Positions 1 through 5,068 of a stretch of DNA of 5,068 nt are shown one piece after another. The position numbers and the translations under genes are program-made. Location: NCBI GenBank assembly GCA_012727965.1, contig JAAYFZ010000160.1, positions 1-5,068 of the forward strand, read 5' to 3'. The DNA comes from Clostridiaceae bacterium (GTDB taxonomy: Bacteria; Bacillota; Clostridia; Saccharofermentanales; UBA5734). Below the pieces are notes generated by a model. The model was not told the DNA's origin and searched no databases. It saw nothing but the letters and a program-made list of their open reading frames with translations. The stretch's first letter is position 1, and every line of letters begins with the position of its first letter.

Positions 1-84
1 AGGTTTTACCTGTTCATTGATAAGTCTGTAATATGTTGCCGTGCTCTCCCAGCTCATGCCACCGATCAGTCCAATAGTTTTCAT
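1..84 (-). CDS. Aspartate/glutamate racemase family protein, N-terminal 28 codons only
   Basis: The reading frame begins at an ATG (84-82) and is open to the window edge, so the C-terminal part is missing. The 28 visible residues start MKTIGLIGGMSWESTATYY, which is the N-terminal signature of the aspartate/glutamate racemase family (Asp/Glu/hydantoin racemase fold, including YgeA and RacX-type amino acid racemases). In this family the GGMSWEST segment forms the first strand and substrate-binding loop. The enzymes interconvert L- and D-amino acids without cofactor, using two cysteines that lie beyond the visible part, so catalytic competence and substrate cannot be judged. The gene follows the carbon-nitrogen hydrolase gene by 8 bases on the same strand and is almost certainly co-transcribed with it. 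Family assignment is firm; the exact substrate is unknown. Confidence 0.88.
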   Translation of the reverse strand, partial: MKTIGLIGGMSWESTATYYRLINEQVKP

Positions 85-90
85 TGTGTC

Positions 91-100
91 GATCACCCCT
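91..100 (-). promoter_or_regulatory. Ribosome binding site of the racemase gene, overlapping the upstream stop codon
   Basis: On the minus strand the sequence AGGGGTGATC closely resembles the extended anti-Shine-Dalgarno complement AGGAGGTGATC. It contains the TGA stop (95-93) of the hydrolase gene and lies 6 bases before the racemase ATG. A binding site built over the upstream stop suggests translational coupling of the two genes. Coupling is inferred, not seen. Confidence 0.7.
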
Positions 101-968
101 GCTTCTTAGCTTCATAGAATTGTATTCCTCTTTTTATATCTGTTGCCAGAACAAGTTTTCTAAACAGCCAATTGTCCTTGGTCAGATCGTCTCCGTAGAA
201 CTTAATCTCTTGTTTTATCTTCTTGTCATCCAGATCAACGTCTATGCCGATAGCTTCCTTGATGCCTCCGTCCAGAATGCTTCCAGTCTTACTGTATATC
301 TTGGTAAGTCCGTTTAGTCTGAAACCAGCTCTCATCATCATCCGGCCCGTGCAACCAAGCATTTTATTGAGTCTTCCAACACTGTTAACATAAAATACCG
401 GTACATCATATGCTTGCTGATAGATGCCACATACAAGATCATTAACTGTTATTTCTTGTTTAATCTTCCTGGGATCCGCCGGCGATCCATGCGGAAACAA
501 AATCAGACATAATTCTTCATTCCTTATGTTTTCGTAGAAGTGTCTACGTCTTGAGTCATAGCAGATGGCCACGGCTATATTACCAAGAGGAGTTTCGATT
601 ATATTGGGGAATTCACCCCTTCTGAATATATATGATTCGCCCTCGCTTTTGCGGATATTCCCATAGACTTGTTTACTGTCAGCAATCATATAGGAATTGT
701 AATAATCATTATCATGCTTCTCGAGATAACCAACAGCTATATATGTCTTGTACAGATTCGCCATGCTCATCGCCCATTTGCTGGTTCTAGCTCCATTGTC
801 ATCCGCATACTTCCAGATCTCATCGCTGCCCATATAACCGGGAAGTGCAAGTTCAGGCATTACGACTAGCTCAGGACGATCGAGCCTGCTGATCAGATCC
901 TCAATATATTCTTCTCGAGCTGTGATTCCCTTGATGTCATTATTCAGTTCAAGACAATATATCCGCAT
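93..968 (-). CDS. Carbon-nitrogen hydrolase (nitrilase superfamily) protein
   Basis: This 291-residue protein is a normal length for the nitrilase superfamily, whose members cleave amides, carbamoyl compounds or nitriles with a Glu-Lys-Cys triad. The triad is visible: Glu39 in VVMPELALPGY, Lys107 in NIRKSEGE, and the nucleophile Cys136 in VAICYDSRRR. The FPHGSP segment at about 158-163 and the YVNSVG segment at 193-198 match the usual alternating strands of the alpha-beta-beta-alpha sandwich. The segment after the catalytic Lys looks short, so the second supporting Glu is not clearly assigned (Glu109, Glu111 or Glu119). There is no signal peptide, so the protein should be cytoplasmic. The start ATG at 968-966 has GAAGAGGATC a few bases upstream as ribosome binding site. 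The neighbouring racemase suggests use of an amidated or carbamoylated amino acid, but that is inference. The specific substrate is not recognisable. Confidence 0.92.
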   Translation of the reverse strand: MRIYCLELNNDIKGITAREEYIEDLISRLDRPELVVMPELALPGYMGSDEIWKYADDNGARTSKWAMSMANLYKTYIAVGYLEKHDNDYYNSYMIADSKQVYGNIRKSEGESYIFRRGEFPNIIETPLGNIAVAICYDSRRRHFYENIRNEELCLILFPHGSPADPRKIKQEITVNDLVCGIYQQAYDVPVFYVNSVGRLNKMLGCTGRMMMRAGFRLNGLTKIYSKTGSILDGGIKEAIGIDVDLDDKKIKQEIKFYGDDLTKDNWLFRKLVLATDIKRGIQFYEAKKQG

Positions 969-1090
969 TACTGATCCTCTTCACCGGCTGATTTTATTGC
1001 ATTACAATCATAAATAGACAGTTACAATGATAATGTTGATATCGATTTTCGTCTACTACATATTGTAATACTTTGAAAATAAAGATTATT

Positions 1091-1154
1091 TGCAAAGTAC
1101 GCTTGACATTTAATGCAAAGCTTACTATACTATTCTTGCAAAGCATGCTTGACA
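1091..1154 (+). promoter_or_regulatory. Three-site operator array over the XRE regulator promoter
   Basis: The heptamer TGCAAAG occurs at 1091, 1114 and 1137, exactly 23 bp apart. The outer two sites are imperfect 18-bp palindromes of the form TGCAAAG-N4-CTTGACA (1091-1108 and 1137-1154), and the centre of the last, AAGCATGCTT, is a perfect palindrome. Extended over 1090-1111 and 1136-1157, the two outer copies differ at only two of 22 positions. The middle site (1114-1131) has a weaker right arm, which is where the -10 element sits. The first site contains the -35 element and the last covers the expected transcription start. This arrangement is what an autorepressing dimeric XRE protein would use. 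Binding by the downstream gene product is inferred from position. Confidence 0.75.
1103..1131 (+). promoter_or_regulatory. Sigma-70/A-type promoter for the XRE regulator and membrane protein genes
   Basis: The -35 hexamer TTGACA (1103-1108) matches consensus exactly, and TATACT (1126-1131) follows after a 17-bp spacer. Transcription should start near 1138, giving a leader of roughly 65 bases before the TTG start at 1205. Both hexamers lie inside the repeated TGCAAAG-type sites, so repressor and polymerase would compete for the same DNA. A second TTGACA at 1149-1154 has no -10 element at a workable distance and is read as part of the repeat. Confidence 0.85.
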
Positions 1155-1191
1155 TTTTTATCATATGATCAGTCCGATCAAAACGTTTGCT

Positions 1192-1198
1192 AGGAGGT
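1192..1198 (+). promoter_or_regulatory. Ribosome binding site that fixes the TTG start of the XRE gene
   Basis: AGGAGGT lies 6 bases before the TTG at 1205. An earlier in-frame TTG at 1187 would place this sequence inside the coding region and has no binding site of its own, so the start at 1205 is preferred. Confidence 0.85.
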
Positions 1199-1204
1199 AT
1201 CAAG

Positions 1205-1411
1205 TTGAAGACGAAAATAGCTGAGCTTCGTAAGAAGCACAAAATCTCACAGGAAGAGCTTGCGACAGCAGTCGGCGTAACCAGACAGACCATCACGTCG
1301 ATCGAGAGAGAAAAATATACAGCTTCTCTTGTTCTAGCCTATAAGATAGCTCAATATTTTGAAACAACGATAGAAGACATTTTTGATTTTTCCAGCACGG
1401 AGGATATGTAA
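1205..1411 (+). CDS. Small XRE/Cro-cI family helix-turn-helix transcriptional regulator
   Basis: This 68-residue protein (MKTKIAELRKKHKISQEELA...) is a single HTH_3/XRE domain with almost nothing else, the usual size for this class of small regulators. Helix 2 is SQEELATAVG (15-24) and the recognition helix is TRQTITSIERE (26-36). The later helices, around SLVLAYKIAQYF (41-52) and TTIEDIF (54-60), complete the five-helix fold. A TTG start is chosen because AGGAGGT precedes it by 6 bases. The stop TAA is immediately followed by the ATG of a membrane protein gene, a pairing common for this regulator type. The upstream promoter is overlaid by three repeated palindromic sites, which suggests negative autoregulation. 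The signal sensed, and any role of the membrane partner in controlling it, are unknown. Confidence 0.95.
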   Translation: MKTKIAELRKKHKISQEELATAVGVTRQTITSIEREKYTASLVLAYKIAQYFETTIEDIFDFSSTEDM

Positions 1412-1855
1412 ATGGAAAACATGAAGTAGATAGAGAATTTTAGGACAGCCCTATGGAAACGCCTGGCTTTTGCCGCTGTATATTTCATCGCGATAATCGC
1501 AACAACAGTTATAGCTCTGGTTATTGATACTGACAGTATCGAGATCTCATATGCACTTGGTTTCGGTACGGGTATTGGAACAGTCATGCTCTTTTTCCTG
1601 GGCAAATATATCGCCGCACTTAGGAATGAAGAAAAGCTCAAGAAGCTATTGATCGAAGAGAATGATGAACGCACTGCTTATATTGAGTCAAAAGCTGGAA
1701 GCAAAGCTATCAACGCAACGATCATGCTGCTGGCTCTGGCGATGCTCGTCGCGAATTTCTTCGATAAGACCGTGTTTTTCACACTGATGGCTGCTACTTT
1801 GGCAACAGCGATGACGAAAATAGTCATTTGCTGCTACTACAAAAGGAAATTCTAA
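1412..1855 (+). CDS. Four-helix membrane protein (DUF2178-like partner of XRE regulator), interrupted by an in-frame amber codon
   Basis: The frame starts at ATG 1412, directly after the regulator's stop, with GGAGG (1399-1403) 8 bases upstream. It reads MENMK, then TAG (1427-1429), then runs open for 141 more residues to TAA at 1855. The full frame gives 147 positions. Predicted membrane helices lie at about 18-38, 47-69, 100-117 and 120-142, with a conserved-looking cytoplasmic segment NEEKLKKLLIEENDERTAYI (72-91). The ENDERT motif and gene order resemble the DUF2178-like proteins seen beside small XRE regulators; this match is from memory of the family. The only in-frame ATG after the amber codon is Met59 (1586), which would remove helix 1 and part of helix 2 and has no evident binding site. 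The gene is therefore either recently broken by one nonsense change (for example from AAG, Lys) or needs UAG read-through. Molecular function is unknown. Confidence 0.72.
1427..1429 (+). other. In-frame amber (TAG) codon at codon 6 of the membrane protein gene
   Basis: The codons read ATG GAA AAC ATG AAG TAG ATA GAG. The frame before TAG has its own good ribosome binding site. The frame after it encodes the whole hydrophobic protein without another stop until TAA. The next base is A, not the C of known leaky UAG contexts. Confidence 0.9.
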
Positions 1856-3036
1856 CTATCCGGTTTAGTCAGAAGGCGTTTGTGTGTATTATCGATCAGT
1901 AACGCACCAATAGGTGCTGTAATAATTATTGAGATGACTGCTACCGTCAGTACAATTTCACCACATGCCAGACCCATTGCCAAAGGTATACCACCGATAG
2001 CCGCTTGAACAGTTGCTTTCGGCATATAGGCAAAAGCCGTGAACACCCGTTCGCCTTTGTTAAGATTTGTCTTAAGCAGGCTGATGAAAACACCTATCAC
2101 TCTAAATACAAGAACAGATACTATCAGGACAAAAGCCGGGAAACCGGCTTTTGCCGCGTATGAAATGTTTACGGTCGCGCCGACCAGGACAAATAGAAGC
2201 ATTTCCGCTCCGACCCAGAGCTTGGAGAATTTGCCTGAGAGCCGCTTGGCAACTTCATATTTTTTCTGCTGAACTGCACCTCCCAGGCCCATAACGGCTA
2301 GCAGGCCGGAGAAACCGACCGCACCAGACAGGACATGCTCAAACGAGACAAGCAGGAAGGAAACAGATAAGATGATTATCACTTTTCCTGTGTCGCGAAT
2401 ATGAAATTTGCTAAAAAACACAGAAAGCGCCAGACCGCAGGCGATACCGCCCGCCAGGCCAAAAATTATCGATGTCGGCACAGTCAGCAGACTAAGTGCC
2501 GAAACAGAACCGCCCTGAGCCATACCGACAAAAGCAGTGAATAAGACAATTACAAATACATCGTCGACGGAAGCTCCTGCCATGATCATCTGTGGAATAC
2601 TCTTGTCTCGGCCGTAGCCGCTTTCCATGAGCTTAAGCATGCGAGGCACGATAACAGCCGGTGATACCGCTGCGACAACAGCTCCCATGACCGCGGCCTC
2701 AAGTAGTGAAACACCCAGAAGCAATGGCGCGAGAATAAGCATGCCGATAATCTCCAGACAGGCCGGGACAAAACACATCAGAACAGCAGGTCGGCCGACA
2801 CGCTTAAGATCCCGAATATCAAGATTAAGACCAGCTCTGGCAAGAATAATGATCAAAGCGATCTGTCTAAGATCGATCGATATGTCAAGAAGAGCGGGAT
2901 CCAATAGGTCGAGCACATATGGGCCAAGCAAAATACCTGTCAATAGCATGCCCAGCAATCTTGGCAGTCTGATCAGCTCGAAGGCTTTTGCCAGTATCAT
3001 GGCAATCAGGAAAATGAGCGCAAGTGATAACAGCAT
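1852..3036 (-). CDS. Cation:proton antiporter (CPA family, Na+/H+ exchanger type)
   Basis: This 394-residue, strongly hydrophobic protein has about 12 membrane segments, a normal length for a CPA-type sodium/proton exchanger domain (PF00999). Family landmarks are RLPRLLGMLLTGILLGPY near residues 23-40, the SPAVIVPRML motif at 125-134, and the paired acidic residues Asp158-Asp159 in GASVDD, the expected ion- and proton-binding site. AYMPKATVQAA at 336-346 carries Lys340, the position of the conserved basic residue in electrogenic members. It should exchange external protons for internal Na+ (or K+) across the cytoplasmic membrane. No regulatory TrkA-N/TrkA-C domain follows. The ATG at 3036-3034 is preceded by GAAAGAGAGA. 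It ends with TAG at 1854-1852, overlapping the stop region of the convergent membrane protein gene. Cation specificity cannot be read from sequence alone. Confidence 0.95.
   Translation of the reverse strand: MLLSLALIFLIAMILAKAFELIRLPRLLGMLLTGILLGPYVLDLLDPALLDISIDLRQIALIIILARAGLNLDIRDLKRVGRPAVLMCFVPACLEIIGMLILAPLLLGVSLLEAAVMGAVVAAVSPAVIVPRMLKLMESGYGRDKSIPQMIMAGASVDDVFVIVLFTAFVGMAQGGSVSALSLLTVPTSIIFGLAGGIACGLALSVFFSKFHIRDTGKVIIILSVSFLLVSFEHVLSGAVGFSGLLAVMGLGGAVQQKKYEVAKRLSGKFSKLWVGAEMLLFVLVGATVNISYAAKAGFPAFVLIVSVLVFRVIGVFISLLKTNLNKGERVFTAFAYMPKATVQAAIGGIPLAMGLACGEIVLTVAVISIIITAPIGALLIDNTHKRLLTKPDS
1904..1917 (+). other. Short hairpin just downstream of the membrane protein gene (weak terminator candidate)
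   Basis: GCACC and GGTGC form a 5-bp stem around the loop AATA, 49 bases beyond the membrane protein's TAA and inside the antisense antiporter gene. No clean T tract follows on either strand, so it is a poor intrinsic terminator and may only reflect codons of the antiporter. Confidence 0.25.
2131..2152. repeat. Perfect 9-bp inverted repeat with GAAA loop inside the antiporter gene
   Basis: AAAAGCCGG, loop GAAA, CCGGCTTTT: the arms are exactly complementary over 9 bp. Four A's precede and four T's follow a GC-rich core, the shape of a bidirectional intrinsic terminator with a short T tract. On the plus strand the loop would be a GNRA tetraloop. It lies within antiporter codons for roughly residues 295-301 (AKAGFPA) and 276 bases downstream of the end of the convergent plus-strand operon. 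It could stop plus-strand read-through transcripts, or be a coding coincidence. Confidence 0.6.
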
Positions 3037-3061
3037 TATTAAATCTCTCTTTCAAGTATCA

Positions 3062-3089
3062 AGTTTAGTCGTATTTTTTTGCTTGTCAA
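3062..3089 (-). promoter_or_regulatory. Probable promoter of the antiporter gene
   Basis: On the minus strand TTGACA (3089-3084) is followed after 16 bases by TAAACT (3067-3062), which matches 4 of 6 positions of TATAAT. The start of transcription would fall near 3055, leaving a short leader containing only the ribosome binding site GAAAGAGAGA (3053-3044) before the ATG at 3036. Confidence 0.55.
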
Positions 3090-3173
3090 TAATATGTTTC
3101 AGCTCAAGTAATTGCTTAATTATTCGATATAAATAGGTATATGGTTGGCTTAGTCAGTATTGGTTAGTTGGAT

Positions 3174-3179
3174 TATACT
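3174..3179 (+). promoter_or_regulatory. Possible -10 element for the membrane sensor gene
   Basis: TATACT matches the consensus -10 at 5 of 6 positions and lies about 80 bases before the preferred start of the sensor gene. No convincing -35 is found: the hexamer at the 17-bp spacing is TAGTCA. The call rests on the single hexamer and on position between divergent genes. Confidence 0.3.
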
Positions 3180-3226
3180 TCTGACGCCTGCTGTCGACTG
3201 TTTTCTATGAGAAGATGTATGCTGCA

Positions 3227-3240
3227 GTCTTGTGCAAGAC
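3227..3240 (+). repeat. Small inverted repeat just upstream of the sensor gene's ribosome binding site
   Basis: GTCTTG and CAAGAC are exact complements separated by TG, ending 3 bases before the AAGGA (3244-3248) that probably serves the start at 3260. It could be a leader hairpin affecting translation, or an operator. It would instead be coding if translation began at the earlier ATG at 3215. Confidence 0.35.
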
Positions 3241-3259
3241 GGTAAGGAAATGTGTATTG

Positions 3260-5068
3260 ATGGAAGCATCTGAAGTTTATTCACTACTATATTATGCGGT
3301 ATTTCTCTTGTATCCTTTCTTGGGATTATATGTACTGTCATTAAACGCAAGGGCAAGAATGAACAGGATTTTCGCGATACTCACAATATCACTAAGTGTT
3401 TGGGCTTTGGGTTACGCGTTATCCATCAATGCCATGGATATCGAAGCAGCGCTGTTCTGGCGACGTATAGCTTCCATAGGTTGGGGATCAGCCTATGCTC
3501 TGCTGCTGCACTTCATACTATTTTTAACTGGCAGAAATAAAAAGCTTGATTCGAAAGCTCTGACAATATTGCATTATGCGCCGGCGCTTATCTCCATACT
3601 TGCGTTCGGTCCCTTCCTATCATCAGCGCGCAATAATTACTACATTGTATCTTCAGCCAGCGGCTGGGTAAGCATTTCGCTTTTTACAGTATGGGACATC
3701 GTGTTCATTGCCTATTACCTCATTTATTCATTAGTCTCGCTTGTTCTAATAATTATCTGGGGTGCCAAATCAGAAGATCCAGGCAAGAAGCGTACTGTTG
3801 TTTCCATTGGTATCGCAATTCTGGCACTAGTAGTTTTTGGAACTGTTATTGATATTCTTGAAACTCCCAGTTCCCCAGTCCCGGATTTGGCAATAATTTT
3901 TATCCCTATACCACTGATAACCCTTATCTACTCAATTCGCAGGCATGGAATCATGAGACAGCGCCAGGAATCGAGGACAGCTGCCGCAGGTGAGATACTT
4001 AGCGATAACAAGAGAAAAGAGCTTTTCAGGTATCTATCTTTTGCGTTTTTCCTTGGTGTTATTCTCAACTTAGGGCACTATTTCTATTTTCCTGTAGATT
4101 TGGGGTCAGTACAGATTTTTGGAGCACTGTTGCTATTAATATCAGTTTTCTTCCGACTAATTCCAATTTTACCAATTAACAGGGATCTACAGGACAACCT
4201 GATGATTACTCTGTTGGCGCTGTCAATACCACTTATAATGCTGCGCTACCTTGATAATTATGCTAGTAATATTGTTTGGCCTGTGCCAATTATATTTATG
4301 AGTCTTGGTGCCATATACAGCAAAAGACGCATGATCATAGCTTCACTTACAGCTGCAATATTTACTCAAATTTATTCTTGGATAACAGCACCACAAATGA
4401 CCGTATCTGTTTCACATGTCGATCATTTGCTGAGAATGGTTTTTTTCATTTTCGGTGCTGCTTAGGCTCTTTATATCAACCGAACCTATGTCTTCCGTCT
4501 ACAGGAAAATGATGAGCAGATTCAGTTCCAAAACATGATATCTCATATCTCGACCGGTTTGATTAGAGTCGACAAGACCGAGATTGATAGTAAATTTACC
4601 GAAATGCTTGGAATGTGCGGCCAGTATTTCCAAGCTGATAGAAGCTATCTGTTTATGATTGCCAAGAGTTCACGCAGTATGTCATGTAAGCATAAATGGG
4701 GCAATACAGCGGCTTCTTCAGCACCGGATCTGACAAGTGATCTTGTAGCTGAAACAATTTTCCATCTGGCTGCTGATCATGATTCACATGAACCTATGAG
4801 AGTGAACAATGTTACCACACTTGGCGTTCGTGATCCAAGCGGGAAAATTTACCAGTCCCTAGACCAGGCGGGTGCAAAATCGCTTATGGTAATACCTATC
4901 ATGAGCAAGACTAGTATTATCGGCTTCTGGTGGCTAGACACAGTTGACGAGGATAAAACTTGGACAGATGACCATGCTAAGCAGCTTGGTGTTATCGCGA
5001 ACATACTCGCAGACACACTGGCAAAAGTAGACGCCGAGCGAGAAATCTACCAGATGGCTCTATACGAT
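3260..5068 (+). CDS. Multi-helix membrane sensor with GAF domain (probable diguanylate cyclase-type signalling protein), partial, with an in-frame amber codon
   Basis: The start MEASEVYSLL at 3260 is preferred over the in-frame ATG at 3215 because AAGGA (3244-3248) precedes it and the 15 extra residues look unlike a transmembrane sensor's N-terminus. Residues 1-230 contain about seven helices (7-28, 36-56, 68-90, 101-120, 141-168, 178-200, 207-226), resembling the 7TM N-terminal sensor domain of histidine kinases and cyclases (PF16927-like). A second block of about six helices follows (257-276, 283-304, 313-330, 337-353, 358-377, 388-408). TAG interrupts the last helix at codon 402 (4463-4465). 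The open frame then gives a linker and a GAF-type domain at about 440-590, including SYLFMIA and MVIPIMSKTSIIGFWWLD. It ends with EREIYQMALYD at the window edge, the sequence that commonly precedes LTGLPNR of a GGDEF domain. So c-di-GMP synthesis is the best guess; a kinase output is possible. Confidence 0.78.
4463..4465 (+). other. In-frame amber (TAG) codon at codon 402 of the membrane sensor gene
   Basis: The codons read GGT GCT GCT TAG GCT CTT TAT ATC, in the middle of a hydrophobic helix (FFIFGAA, amber, ALYINRTY). The frame then stays open for 201 codons to the window edge and encodes a GAF-like domain. The first later in-frame ATG is at 4535 with no clear binding site, so the downstream part is unlikely to be a separate gene. 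Confidence 0.9.

Noticed and set aside
1..1000. High density of GATC (about 12 in the first kilobase by hand count, about 4 expected by chance)
   Set aside because: This may reflect codon preference or Dam-type methylation, but it cannot be tied to a feature without genome-wide counts.
969..1090. A minus-strand promoter for the hydrolase-racemase operon
   Set aside because: Candidate -10 hexamers exist (TACAAT at 1067-1062, TATGAT at 1012-1007), but neither has a good -35 at 16-18 bp, so no specific promoter is called.
1149..1169. Second TTGACA followed by TATGAT as another promoter for the XRE gene
   Set aside because: The spacer is only 9 bases, far too short. The TTGACA is better explained as the right arm of the third repeated site.
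994..1296. A 100-codon minus-strand frame across the divergent promoter region and the XRE gene
   Set aside because: It overlaps the promoter, the operators and half of a clear XRE gene in antisense. The composition is low in charged residues and no family is recognisable.
1430..1490. A pyrrolysine-insertion-like (PYLIS) stem-loop after the amber codons
   Set aside because: After both TAGs only 4-bp pairings could be found by eye (AGCC/GGCT after the first, TAGG/CCTA after the second), which is no better than chance. PYLIS is also not generally required for UAG decoding.
2627..3136. A 169-codon plus-strand frame opposite the antiporter gene
   Set aside because: It is antisense to strongly supported antiporter codons, is rich in Ser, Arg and Ile without domain features, and has no convincing ribosome binding site.
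3121..3145. TATAAATA-like sequence as an archaeal TATA box for the sensor gene
   Set aside because: The window's best promoter is plainly bacterial, and AT-rich intergenic DNA yields such strings easily.
3215..3259. Earlier in-frame ATG at 3215 as start of the membrane sensor
   Set aside because: It has no clear ribosome binding site, and the 15 added residues are unlike the usual N-terminus. AAGGA precedes the ATG at 3260. A TTG at 3257 is a further possible start that would hardly change the protein.

Overview
The window looks like chromosomal DNA of an anaerobic, low-to-mid GC bacterium, most likely a Clostridia-like Bacillota. This is inferred from a textbook sigma-70/A-type promoter (TTGACA, 17-bp spacer, TATACT), strong AGGAGG-type ribosome binding sites, a TTG start codon, and the gene content. 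An archaeal origin is not strictly excluded. No tRNA, rRNA, CRISPR array, transposase or phage gene is visible.

Layout, left to right. (1) Minus strand, 1-968: a carbon-nitrogen hydrolase (nitrilase superfamily) gene, followed 8 bases after its stop by the first 28 codons of an aspartate/glutamate racemase family gene that runs off the left edge. The two form a small amino-acid or amide metabolism operon. (2) 969-1204: a divergent intergenic region with a strong plus-strand promoter covered by three TGCAAAG-type sites at exactly 23-bp intervals. These are the probable operators of the regulator encoded just downstream. (3) Plus strand, 1205-1855: a 68-residue XRE-type regulator, and abutting it a four-helix membrane protein resembling the DUF2178-like partners of such regulators. 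The membrane protein has its own good ribosome binding site but carries an amber codon at codon 6. (4) Minus strand, 1852-3036: a complete 394-residue cation:proton antiporter, convergent with and overlapping the membrane protein gene by 4 bases. (5) Plus strand, 3260-5068: the start of a large membrane sensor with two multi-helix membrane blocks and a GAF domain. It stops at the window edge just where a GGDEF (diguanylate cyclase) domain would be expected to begin. This gene too has an in-frame amber codon, at codon 402.

The most notable observation is the pair of in-frame UAG codons, in two unrelated genes, each followed by a fully open and sensible reading frame (142 and 201 codons). This could be two recent nonsense mutations, sequence errors, or UAG read-through such as a suppressor tRNA or pyrrolysine-type decoding. 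The antiporter ends at UAG in a natural place, with no other stop type for 57 codons, which argues against complete reassignment of UAG. The second notable feature is the regularly spaced operator array over the regulator promoter.
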